A DNA stretch of 55,908 bases from Pseudomonadota bacterium (GTDB taxonomy: Bacteria > Desulfobacterota > Desulfobulbia > Desulfobulbales > SURF-16): positions 1 to 55,908 of the forward strand of contig JAHIVT010000098.1 in the NCBI GenBank assembly GCA_018816555.1. The letters are read 5' to 3'. Under the pieces are notes generated by a model that saw only the letters and a list, made by a program, of their open reading frames with translations, was not told where the DNA came from and did not search any database. A program made the position numbers and the translations under genes. The number at the start of each line of letters is the position of its first letter. Position 1 is the first letter of the stretch. This document shows positions 1-7,318 of the stretch, in pieces.

Positions 1-79
1 AAGGGTTTTTGGCATAAAACACACACCGAAAAGTACTGCAATAGTGTAGACACACGCGAAAAATTTACCAACGCCCCAA

Positions 80-122
80 AGCTAGGCTGGATGAGGCTTT
101 ACAGCTGGTGTCTTGCCTAGCT
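80..122. repeat. 8-bp perfect inverted repeat with 27-nt loop
   Basis: AGCTAGGC at 80-87 is matched by GCCTAGCT at 115-122, followed by an A-rich stretch. A second small hairpin, GAGGG/CCCTC at 154-169, lies just downstream. The whole 395-bp stretch before the first gene shows no convincing coding frame. The repeats may be a terminator or leader structure of a gene lying outside the window, but there is no clear U-run, so the role is open. Confidence 0.3.
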
Positions 123-395
123 AATAAAAATCTCAGTCATACTTATGCACCACGAGGGAGAAAACCCTCTCCATAACCTTACAGCGCATGAGAAGTTCGT
201 AATATATCGTCACGGAAATTCGTCGCCGGGACTTTTTTTAGCCTCAAAGGTCTTAAACGAAGCCATCAATTTTTCTTGCAGATGATAAATACAGGGAAAT
301 TACAAGAAAAATTTGATAGATAATATAATCATATTAAGTGGCTCACCTAACAGCCCTTCCAGCAAGCCTCAGAAACAAAAAATCCAGGGAATTTT

Positions 396-1025
396 TTGAC
401 AAAACTTAAAAAAAATCGGGAACCTTTTAGCCGGAGATTACGTTTTCATTTTGATAACCCTATGGAAAAAGTAATCAACCTCATACAGTATTTTTCCCAG
501 GCTTCCGACTTTGAGAAGATCCTGCATCCTTACATCATGAAACTGTACAGGGTGGCTTACCGACTGTGCGGATCAGCCTCGGATGCGGAAGATCTGGTAC
601 AGGATGTACTGGTGAAGGTTTATCCCAAACGCCAAACTCTGGCCGATCTGGAAAATCCCGGGCCATGGCTGGTGAAGGTAATGTACCGAACGTTTATCGA
701 CCAACGCCGGCGCATGGCCAGGTCACCCTTACATCTTCTTCTGAATAGCCATGATGAAGAAAACAACCCTATTCTTGAATCGTTACCCTCCGCCAACCGC
801 GGTCCCGAAGAAATTTCGGAAAACAACCAGGTGAGGGAAAAACTGATACAGGCAATTAATTCTCTCAATATCGACCAGAAGCATCTCTGCATACTTCATG
901 ATGTGGAAGGGTATACGTTGAACGAACTTGAAGAAATCCTGGACACGCCGATCGGCACCCTGAAATCCAGACTACATCGTGCCCGGGCGAGTCTCAGAAA
1001 AATATTGCAGCATGAAACCTTTTAG
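396..1025 (+). CDS. ECF-type RNA polymerase sigma factor
   Basis: This is a 209-residue sigma-70 family protein of the small extracytoplasmic-function type, which directs RNA polymerase to a specific set of promoters. Region 2 is visible as YRVAYRLCGSASDAEDLVQD followed by the PGPWLVKVMYRTFIDQRRR stretch. Region 4 ends in the helix-turn-helix GYTLNELEEILDTPIGTLKSRLHRAR. The start is uncertain: TTG at 396 has AGGGA five bases upstream, whereas an in-frame ATG at 462 gives a more typical 187-residue ECF protein but has no clear ribosome binding site. It lies 38 bp upstream of a zinc-finger anti-sigma gene, the usual partner. The regulon is likely to include the downstream secreted and outer membrane genes (inference). 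Confidence 0.88.
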   Translation: MTKLKKNREPFSRRLRFHFDNPMEKVINLIQYFSQASDFEKILHPYIMKLYRVAYRLCGSASDAEDLVQDVLVKVYPKRQTLADLENPGPWLVKVMYRTFIDQRRRMARSPLHLLLNSHDEENNPILESLPSANRGPEEISENNQVREKLIQAINSLNIDQKHLCILHDVEGYTLNELEEILDTPIGTLKSRLHRARASLRKILQHETF

Positions 1026-1063
1026 TCAGCACATTCGTTTATATATTTATAAGGTGAATAATT

Positions 1064-1738
1064 ATGAACTGTAAACAAGCACTGGAATATAGAGACGATT
1101 ATATTGACGGCTACCTCAGCCAGGATGAGAAAATTGCCGTCAGAGAGCATCTTCATACTTGTCAGCAATGCAGCGAGGCTTTCAGGCGTGACGAGGAGAT
1201 GCTGCAGGCCTTGCGTTCTCTCCCGATTCCTGCGCCGTCGCCGGGATTTGTCAGCCATTCCATACAGCATGCCCAATCCGCAGGCAAATGGCAGATACCA
1301 AAGAGTCTGACTCCTCTTTTTAGTGCTGCACTGGCCGCCTGCCTCGTTTTATGGCTGGTAACCGGTTTGCCCCGCATGAGTAATCATCCGACACAGGAGT
1401 TGCCCTCTGCGCAGGTCATCATAAAAATTAATGAAGAGAAAATTGTTAATGTGGTGGTCAATGCTCCCCGTGACCTGATCGATGCACATGTCACCATTGA
1501 GTTGCCGGAGCAGCTTGAAATGGTAGGCTTCCCCGGGAAAAGAGAGATAGAGTGGAAAACCGACCTGCGCAAGGGGAAAAATCTGCTGAGCCTGCCAATT
1601 ATTGCGAAACGTACCGGAAATGTTGAACTGGTTGCGCGCATTGATCATGATAATAAAAGCAAACTGTTGAAGCTTGCAATGCAGATTCATAACAGCCATG
1701 CAAGAGAAAATTTGCATGATTCCAAATATATGGTTTAA
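1064..1738 (+). CDS. zinc-finger (zf-HC2) transmembrane anti-sigma factor
   Basis: A 224-residue membrane protein with the layout of ECF anti-sigma factors. The N-terminal cytoplasmic part has the zinc motif H-x3-C-x2-C in HLHTCQQCSEAF (about residues 29-40), with an upstream MNCKQAL cysteine. A single membrane segment, roughly residues 86-105, follows (SAALAACLVLWLVTG). The C-terminal part, about 115 residues, is predicted to be outside the cytoplasmic membrane and looks beta-rich. The start ATG is preceded by AAGGTG. It should hold the upstream sigma factor inactive until an envelope signal is received, but the signal cannot be read from the sequence. The same gene order, sigma then anti-sigma, is standard for this family. 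Confidence 0.87.
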   Translation: MNCKQALEYRDDYIDGYLSQDEKIAVREHLHTCQQCSEAFRRDEEMLQALRSLPIPAPSPGFVSHSIQHAQSAGKWQIPKSLTPLFSAALAACLVLWLVTGLPRMSNHPTQELPSAQVIIKINEEKIVNVVVNAPRDLIDAHVTIELPEQLEMVGFPGKREIEWKTDLRKGKNLLSLPIIAKRTGNVELVARIDHDNKSKLLKLAMQIHNSHARENLHDSKYMV

Positions 1739-1791
1739 TAAAAAAATGGCTTTGTAGTTTTAATACTTTTTTTGAAGCATGAGGTGAGTAG

Positions 1792-2346
1792 ATGAAATAT
1801 TTATGGGTGAGTTCAGTCTTTATGGCAGGACTGATTCTGAGCGGAGGCAATGCTTTTGCGCAAAACGGTAATATTCACGGCAGGGCTCAGAATCTGTCCG
1901 AGAGCCGACTCCTGCTGGCAGATGCCTCACTTGACCTTGACATCACCATGGAAGTTGTTGACGAGGATGTGCAGTCCTCCAAAGATATCACCAATGTCAT
2001 AGAGTTGCCGCTTCGTTCCCGGAACCAGGAAATGGAAAGGCATCAGAAACAACTGGGCAATGGACCTGAGTTTTCCAATGGCCCCGGCGAAGGAAAGGGC
2101 CATGGCCCAAACCCTTTCCTGGAGGGGAATCCGGAATCCAAACAACAGATTGAGCGTCCCGATGACACCGGTCGTGCTGACAGTGGTGGACCTGACAGTG
2201 GTGGACCTGGCAGTGGTGGACCTGGCAGTGGTGGACGCCCCGATATCGACAGTTCCGTGGACAGGGGTAATATAGAAAAAGGTCCTGCTGGCAACGGTGC
2301 AAAAGATCCAGTACTGGAAAAACCGAAAAAGGGTTCAAACAATTAG
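1792..2346 (+). CDS. secreted Gly/Pro-rich repeat protein, unknown function
   Basis: A 184-residue protein with a clear Sec signal peptide (MKYLWVSSVFMAGLILSGGNAFA, cleavage after about residue 23) and a start supported by GAGGTGA. I do not recognise a family. The mature part is polar and low in complexity: an acidic first third, a Gly/Pro/Asn-rich middle, and four tandem five-residue units (DSGGP, DSGGP, GSGGP, GSGGR). The tail is Lys/Gly/Asn-rich. It has no cysteines beyond the leader and no membrane anchor, so it is probably periplasmic or surface-exposed and largely disordered. It sits between the sigma/anti-sigma pair and a TPR/outer-membrane-barrel gene, which suggests it is an exported product of the same regulon (inference). 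Confidence 0.7.
   Translation: MKYLWVSSVFMAGLILSGGNAFAQNGNIHGRAQNLSESRLLLADASLDLDITMEVVDEDVQSSKDITNVIELPLRSRNQEMERHQKQLGNGPEFSNGPGEGKGHGPNPFLEGNPESKQQIERPDDTGRADSGGPDSGGPGSGGPGSGGRPDIDSSVDRGNIEKGPAGNGAKDPVLEKPKKGSNN
2179..2238 (+). repeat. four tandem 15-bp repeats inside the Gly-rich gene
   Basis: The unit GACAGTGGTGGACCT occurs four times in tandem with only one or two changes per copy, encoding D/G-S-G-G-P/R. The very high identity at DNA level suggests recent expansion by slippage and possible length variation between strains. Confidence 0.85.
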
Positions 2347-2404
2347 TGTAAATAATCTATATTGTTCAACAATCATTTCCTGATCGCCGTACAACCATCA
2401 GCTT

Positions 2405-2437
2405 AAAAGCCTCGGTGTATCCGTGGCTTTTTTTTTT
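2405..2437 (+). terminator. Rho-independent terminator after the Gly-rich gene
   Basis: AAAAGCC at 2405-2411 pairs with GGCTTTT at 2425-2431, with CGG/CCG continuing the stem inside, and a run of ten T follows. It lies about 60 bp after the stop at 2346 and separates the sigma/anti-sigma/Gly-rich group from the barrel gene at 2598, which therefore probably has its own promoter. Confidence 0.8.
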
Positions 2438-2597
2438 AACGTTAGTCTACCAATCAAACCAAATTCCCCCAATGACGCATCCCACTTTATCCCTCCAATC
2501 AAATCAAATCTTATTAATCAGCATTTTAAGGATTGCAAATAGCTTCTGAAATTGGCACAATCGCAAATGTGATATAAAAAACTGTCAAGGAAGAGGT

Positions 2598-3893
2598 ATG
2601 CGACTCATCAATCATTTGCGCTGGAAAATTTTTCTGCCAATTTTCCTTATTACCCTGATTTTATTCAGTCAAGAACTCCGTGCTGAAAACCAACCTGAAT
2701 CTTCAGCTTTTCAGGCCGGGGTCACTGCTTTCAAGCAAGGAAATTTTGAAAGTGCTCTGGATTTTTTTCATCAGGCCGAATCTCTGGGATTTGAAAAGCC
2801 TTCATTGTATTATAACATCGGCGTCTGCTGTTATAAACTAGGCCGCTATCAGGAGGCTGAAGACGCCTTCCACAAGACTGCCATATTTCCGCAAATGGCT
2901 CCCCTGGCATATTACAACCTGGGTGTTGTCGCAGAGAAACAATCCGACCACCAACAGGCCCTCTACTGGCTGCAGAAATCATATGATACGGCAGAGGCGG
3001 ATGATGTAAATCTCCGGGTGCTGGCGGCCAACGCTCTGGCTCAAATCGAAGGCAAGACTGCCCCTTCCGACTGGGCCAGTTATGTATCGTTCGGCCTGGG
3101 CTATGATGACAATGTGGAACTGGTACCTGATTCAGATTTTCTGCAGGCCAGCAATATGGACGACTGGTTTCTTGATATGTATCTTTTTACCAGAAGGTTT
3201 TTTGCCGGGGAGTCTTCTTCGTCAGGCTCATATTTTCAAGCCGGTCTATCCTATCTAAAATATGCTGACTTAAACGAGTACGATACCGGGGCAGCCGACC
3301 TGGCATTATTTTACTGGAAACAGGCCGGCAGCTATCAATTAGAGGGGGGCGGCGGTTACTATTACAGCACCATTGACGGGCAAAGTTATGAACAGAGCCC
3401 CATGATCAGCCTGCAGGCTAAACGCTCCCTTTGGGCATCAACCAACATCCGTTTGCGTTACCGCCTGAATTACTTCGACGTATTGGATTCCGACTATGAT
3501 TATCTGTCCGGTTGGCGCCACAGAACCATGGCAGAACTTTCCAGAAGGTGGGGGAACACTTACGGCTACCTGGCCTATACGCTTGAACTCAATGATCGCG
3601 ATGACGAAGATTACTCTCCCACCCGGCATCTTTTCGGTGCTGGAGTGGATATGAAACCGCTGGAAAATATCGGGGTTAATCTCTATGTCGGATATCGTTC
3701 CAGCCATTATGACATCGCATCCTTTGATGACCGGGATGAGGACAGGTTTGACGCTACACTAAGCCTTACATACTTTCTGGTTAATGACTGGGAAATCTCC
3801 TGCAAATATGAGTATACTGATAACCAATCCGATGATGATTCATACGACTATACCCGCAATGCTGTTACTCTGTATTTTGCCCGCCCCTTTTAA
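2598..3893 (+). CDS. TPR and outer-membrane beta-barrel protein
   Basis: A 431-residue exported protein. Residues 1-29 form a signal peptide. Residues about 35-150 contain TPR units (for example AFKQGNFESALDFFHQAE and YKLGRYQEAEDAFHK). From about residue 160 to the end the sequence alternates aromatic and polar residues in strands such as ASYVSFGLGYDDNVELVP and LFGAGVDMKPLENIGVNLYV, and the last residue is Phe, the usual signature of an outer membrane barrel. A periplasmic TPR domain joined to a barrel is also the plan of Slam-type surface lipoprotein translocators and of polysaccharide export porins; I cannot say which, if either, this is. GGAAGAGG precedes the ATG. It may export or display the upstream Gly-rich protein (inference). 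Confidence 0.75.
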   Translation: MRLINHLRWKIFLPIFLITLILFSQELRAENQPESSAFQAGVTAFKQGNFESALDFFHQAESLGFEKPSLYYNIGVCCYKLGRYQEAEDAFHKTAIFPQMAPLAYYNLGVVAEKQSDHQQALYWLQKSYDTAEADDVNLRVLAANALAQIEGKTAPSDWASYVSFGLGYDDNVELVPDSDFLQASNMDDWFLDMYLFTRRFFAGESSSSGSYFQAGLSYLKYADLNEYDTGAADLALFYWKQAGSYQLEGGGGYYYSTIDGQSYEQSPMISLQAKRSLWASTNIRLRYRLNYFDVLDSDYDYLSGWRHRTMAELSRRWGNTYGYLAYTLELNDRDDEDYSPTRHLFGAGVDMKPLENIGVNLYVGYRSSHYDIASFDDRDEDRFDATLSLTYFLVNDWEISCKYEYTDNQSDDDSYDYTRNAVTLYFARPF

Positions 3894-3945
3894 AAGGGCA
3901 ATCCGAGATTCAAGGTTCACTCAAGTCTGACAGAGACTTATCTAC

Positions 3946-3999
3946 CGAATGTCCCCTCCAAGGGCTGTCCATATTTTTTTTCAACCTTAAGGACATTCG
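3946..3999. repeat. 9-bp inverted repeat, intergenic
   Basis: CGAATGTCC at 3946-3954 is the exact reverse complement of GGACATTCG at 3991-3999. Inside the loop AAGG/CCTT can extend the pairing, and the loop carries a run of eight T. A second inverted repeat, GCATCAG at 4007-4013 with CTGATGC at 4027-4033, follows directly. Together they fill most of the 320-bp gap between the barrel gene and the next gene. The first may end transcription of the barrel gene; otherwise I see nothing coding here. Confidence 0.45.
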
Positions 4000-4215
4000 A
4001 CAATCCGCATCAGACAGAAACTGAGACTGATGCAGTCCGCACCTGACTGACAGGCGACTCAGTCAACCGGCAAAAGATAATGAGAATGCCGGCAGTAACA
4101 GCATAGCAACCTGTACCGGTTAAACTCTACCCTTAGAACCACCCATGCCGGCCTGGATATCCAGACTGCACAGTTCCACGCACTCCTCATACCATTGAAT
4201 GGAAACCCCGTGATC

Positions 4216-5669
4216 ATGACTGACGGCCCATTGAGAAAAAAAATTCTTATCACAGGCGCCACCGGCTATATCGGCAGAAGGCTGAAAATCCGGCTGATTG
4301 AAAATCCCGCTCTTACCCTGCGTCTGCTGGTCAGAAACCGCAACAAGGTCAACCCGCAGCTACAGCAGGAGGTGGAAATTGTCGAGGGCGATACCTTTCA
4401 TCAGCAGCAACTTGCCCAGGCCGTTTCCGGAATTGATACAGCCTACTACCTTATTCACTCAATGGGGGCCGGGTCCGACTTTGAACGTCTCGACCGGACA
4501 AGCGCCGAAAATTTCCGGGACGCCTGCATTGCAGCCGGCGTAAAACGTATTGTCTATCTCGGCGGCCTCGGAGTGAAAGAATCAGCCAGCAAACATCTGC
4601 TCAGCCGCCTTGAAACCGGCGAAATCCTTTCCGCCGGAACGGATAAAATCCAGACGATCTGGGTCAGGGCCGGTGTTATCATCGGCTCAGGCAGCGCCAG
4701 TTTTGAAATCATCCGCAACCTGGTACAAAAACTGCCGCTGATGATCACACCAAGATGGGTTACCACCCAGACCCAACCCATAGCCGTGGATGACGTGCTC
4801 TCGTACCTGATCGCCAGCCATGACCTTGAATACCAGGGAAACCTGGTGGTTGACATCGGCTGCGGCCGGATGAAGTTCGGGGACATGCTGTTGGAGACGG
4901 CAAAAGCAATGGGACTGAAGCGTTTCATTATCCCGGTCCCGGTTCTCACCCCCAGGTTATCAGCCTACTGGCTGCTCCTGTTTACCCCGGTTCCTTTCAA
5001 AGTTGCCGCGGCACTGGTTGAAGGACTTAAATCAGAAACCGTCATGCAGAATGACAATGCCGCCCGTTATTTCCCGCAGATCAGACCACTTGCTTACAGA
5101 GAGGCAGTTTTACAGGCCATCAACGAAATTGAACAACACCAGGTTATCAGCCGCTGGTGCGACTCAAGCGGAGGAGCTGTTTGTGACATCAATGCTCAGG
5201 AAGATATTGCCGCAGCCGTGCTCCGGGATCAACGCATCTATGATTTTGGTAATATTGCCGGTGAAAAATATATGCGGCCCTCTGCTCCATCGGCGGGGAA
5301 TCAGGGTGGTTTACCTATAATTTTCTCTGGAAATTACGAGGATTTATAGACAAAATTTTTGGAGGTTACGGGCTGAATAGGGGCAGACGAGATCCGACAG
5401 ATCTGCGGGTTGGTGATGCGCTGGATTTCTGGAAGGTCGTTGATATGAAACCAAACAAACGCCTTCTGCTGCTTGCCCAGATGAAGCTGCCCGGCAAGGC
5501 GTGGCTTGAATTTGACATTCAGGGTCATACCCTGCTGCAGACCGCTCATTTTTATCCAAGAGGAATCTGGGGAAGACTGTATTGGTACTCTGTCCTTCCT
5601 TTACACTTCCTGGTCTTCAGAGACCTGATCAAAAAAATTATCAGCAAGGCCGAGAAAAAAACTACATAA
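4216..5669 (+). pseudogene. frameshifted SDR (NmrA-like) / DUF2867 oxidoreductase
   Basis: The frame starting at ATG 4216 encodes an atypical short-chain dehydrogenase with the dinucleotide-binding motif ITGATGYIGRRL, then GGLGVKE and a membrane-near central part, but it stops at 5349 with an unrelated tail. The next frame (base 5280 onward) continues the family sequence without a stop through SIGGESGWFTYNFLW, GGYGLNRGRRDPTDL, RVGDALDFWKV and MKLPGKAWLEF to a stop at 5669. Restoring one C in the CCC run at 5278-5280 gives one intact protein of about 484 residues, the usual length for this SDR/DUF2867 family. So the locus carries a one-base deletion, real or a sequencing error. The substrate is unknown; such proteins are predicted NAD(P)-dependent. 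No good ribosome binding site is seen at 4216; TTG 4195 and GTG 4210 are alternatives. Confidence 0.82.
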
Positions 5670-5696
5670 ACGGCTCTTTAAAAGGATGGGGTAAAA

Positions 5697-6064
5697 TCAA
5701 CGAACTCCCTGGCCGGATACCGCTTCGATCTGAACTGCGCCCTCATTGATATTGTTAATTGCCTGCCTTAACGGCTTGGCAATGGACAAGGAAAGAACAA
5801 AGGCCAGGGCAATGCCGACAAGCAGGGTTACTACACTGATCCCCTCCATGATCAATATAGAATTCCGGCTTACTATAAGAGCTTCACCGGACACCACGTT
5901 GGCAGCAGCAGTATTGATATCATTGAATTCGGCCAAACCCTCCATGAACCCGGCCGCTCTCAACTCCACCTCATCTGCTGCTGTCTATAGGCTTGCGCCT
6001 GGCCATTGTTAACAGCATTAATCACATTCCTTGCAGCCTGAATAAACTTTTCATGCTTCCCAGC
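5697..6064 (-). pseudogene. remnant of a methyl-accepting chemotaxis protein
   Basis: Read on the minus strand, about 120 residues resemble the middle of an MCP but are spread over two frames. HEKFIQAARNVINAVNNGQ (from about 6055) is broken by a frameshift near 5970-5980 and continues as VELRAAGFMEGLAEFNDINT, a membrane segment (SVVTLLVGIALAFVLSLSIA), and then a short KPLRQAINNINEGAVQIEAV before a stop at 5697. The N-terminal membrane helix, most of HAMP and the whole signalling hairpin are missing. The stretch NEGAVQIEAVSGQ looks like the start of the signalling domain joined directly to the HAMP start, so an internal deletion is likely as well. Together with the damaged cheW beside it, this is a decaying chemotaxis locus. 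Confidence 0.65.
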
Positions 6065-6065
6065 A

Positions 6066-6504
6066 CCTTCTCATTAAGTAGCACCGCGACTCCTCCATTC
6101 ACCTTTGACTAGAATGCCACTGACATCTCTTTTTTTGTCAGCGGCAGGGGCAGTTTCGCTGCTTTCTTTTTGATATTGATGATTTCCGAAACAGCATCGA
6201 TTATAATGCCAACCTCGGAAACAACCCCTTTACCGGCCTGCATTTCAACGACCATGATGCAGGTTTTTTCCGTGTAACCGGCGCTTTCCATAGTGCATTT
6301 CTGCCGGATGTCCACCACCGGAATAAACTTACCCCGGTAGTTGATTACTCCTTCCATGGAGACCGGGAACCCGGGCACATAAATAATCGACATCAGGTCA
6401 GTAACCTCTTTGACCTTAACAATGCCAAAACCATGGTTTTCCCTGCCATGGCTGAATGCCAGATATTTCCCCTGGCCAACGGTTCTTTTCTGTTGTTTTT
6501 GCAT
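6066..6504 (-). pseudogene. CheW-like coupling protein with damaged 3' end
   Basis: From ATG 6504 (GGAGGG seven bases upstream) the frame encodes a CheW-type domain: GKYLAFSHGRENHGFGIVKV, MEGVINYRGKFIPVVDIRQK, CIMVVEMQAGKGVVSEVGII and IDAVSEIINI. These proteins normally couple receptors to CheA. The frame stops at 6109 after only 131 residues, short of the usual 150 or more. Reading on in the same frame past the TAG gives KVNGGVAVLLNEKVLG, which is the expected last beta-strand and helix of CheW. The stop and a small deletion near 6105-6113 therefore interrupt the fold shortly before its end. A truncated product might still be made, but I judge it non-functional because the final strand is part of the CheW barrel. 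It abuts the MCP remnant. Confidence 0.6.
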
Positions 6505-6545
6505 AAGACCCTCCTGACAGTGGGTAGCAAACATGCACAGCATGC

Positions 6546-7001
6546 TCAGAAATGCCTGTCGATGCCCATGGTCCCTTGCTGCGGCAAAGTTCCGGTCATG
6601 ACGGCATGCTGTCGTTTTACGGCAATCATCTTAATAGTGAGCATAATCTGCATCGGCAGAACCGGTTTTTTCAGAGAAGCATCAATATCCGGCCTGATGA
6701 CTTTATTCATCAAGTCTATATTTCCGAACCCGGAAACCATCAACACAGAAACAACGGGAAAATACAGATGCAGCCAGCGAACAAGATCAACACCCTGCAT
6801 GTTGGTCATAAAAAATTCCACTAAAACCAGATCAAAGGGTTGCCCGTCAGACTCAGCGGCCAGCACCATGCTTTTGGCCGTATTTGCGTCATGGGTGGCA
6901 AAGACCTCAAATCCTTCTCGTTTGAGATGACGTTCAACAGAATGGCTGAAAACCTCATTGTCATCCACGATCAAAACCTTATCAATACGGGTATGAGTCA
7001 T
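6546..7001 (-). CDS. single-domain receiver protein lacking the phospho-Asp
   Basis: A 151-residue protein consisting of a CheY-like receiver domain. The acidic pair is present (VLIVDDN, residues 13-14), as are the switch Ser (LMVSGFG) and the conserved Lys (LKKPV). The residue that is normally phosphorylated is Glu62 in FDLVLVEFFMTNMQG, where the family has Asp, and the following Met-Pro is Met-Thr. Glu at this place often mimics the phosphorylated state, so the protein may be permanently in an active-like form, or be decaying. The start at ATG 7001 is chosen because the receiver fold begins at once; an upstream extension to 7070 has no support. It lies 41 bp upstream of the damaged cheW on the same strand, so it probably belonged to that chemotaxis group. 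Confidence 0.75.
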   Translation of the reverse strand: MTHTRIDKVLIVDDNEVFSHSVERHLKREGFEVFATHDANTAKSMVLAAESDGQPFDLVLVEFFMTNMQGVDLVRWLHLYFPVVSVLMVSGFGNIDLMNKVIRPDIDASLKKPVLPMQIMLTIKMIAVKRQHAVMTGTLPQQGTMGIDRHF

Positions 7002-7284
7002 TATAGCCTCTTGAAAAAATACAATAATCGTCCAGGCCCCGGCCTCTGAACCCAGGTGGACACCTTGCATTCACAGCCAAATTAATGCAATACAGCGGCC
7101 AATTGCGCTAAATAAGGTAAAAAGAGAACAGTCTGTTGAAATGAAAGAGTTTTTTGCGCAAGCAAGAGGAACAACGGATACTGAAACTGCGACATAAATA
7201 TCGCAGCGAACGGGGATTGATCAGATGAGGAGAGAGTTACGCGTATACCTAACAGCTTATTTTTTCAAGAAATAATCAGCAAAC

Positions 7285-7318
7285 GACATTTAAGTCACCT
7301 CCCGGCGACCTAAATGTC
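7285..7318 (-). terminator. hairpin at the 3' end of the kor-regulator operon
   Basis: GACCTAAATGTC (7307-7318) pairs with GACATTTAAGTC (7285-7296) with one mismatch, a 12-bp stem with a 10-nt loop that overlaps the stop codon at 7310. It lacks a clear U-run on the minus strand, so it may act as an mRNA-stabilising end rather than a classic terminator. The 240 bp beyond it up to 7070 hold nothing I recognise. Confidence 0.4.

Noticed and set aside
1-395. c-di-GMP or other riboswitch before the ECF sigma gene
   Set aside because: Small hairpins exist, but none has the conserved core of a known riboswitch.
5275-5290. Programmed -1 frameshift in the SDR/DUF2867 gene
   Set aside because: There is no X-XXY-YYZ slippery heptamer with a downstream structure; a one-base loss in a C run is simpler.
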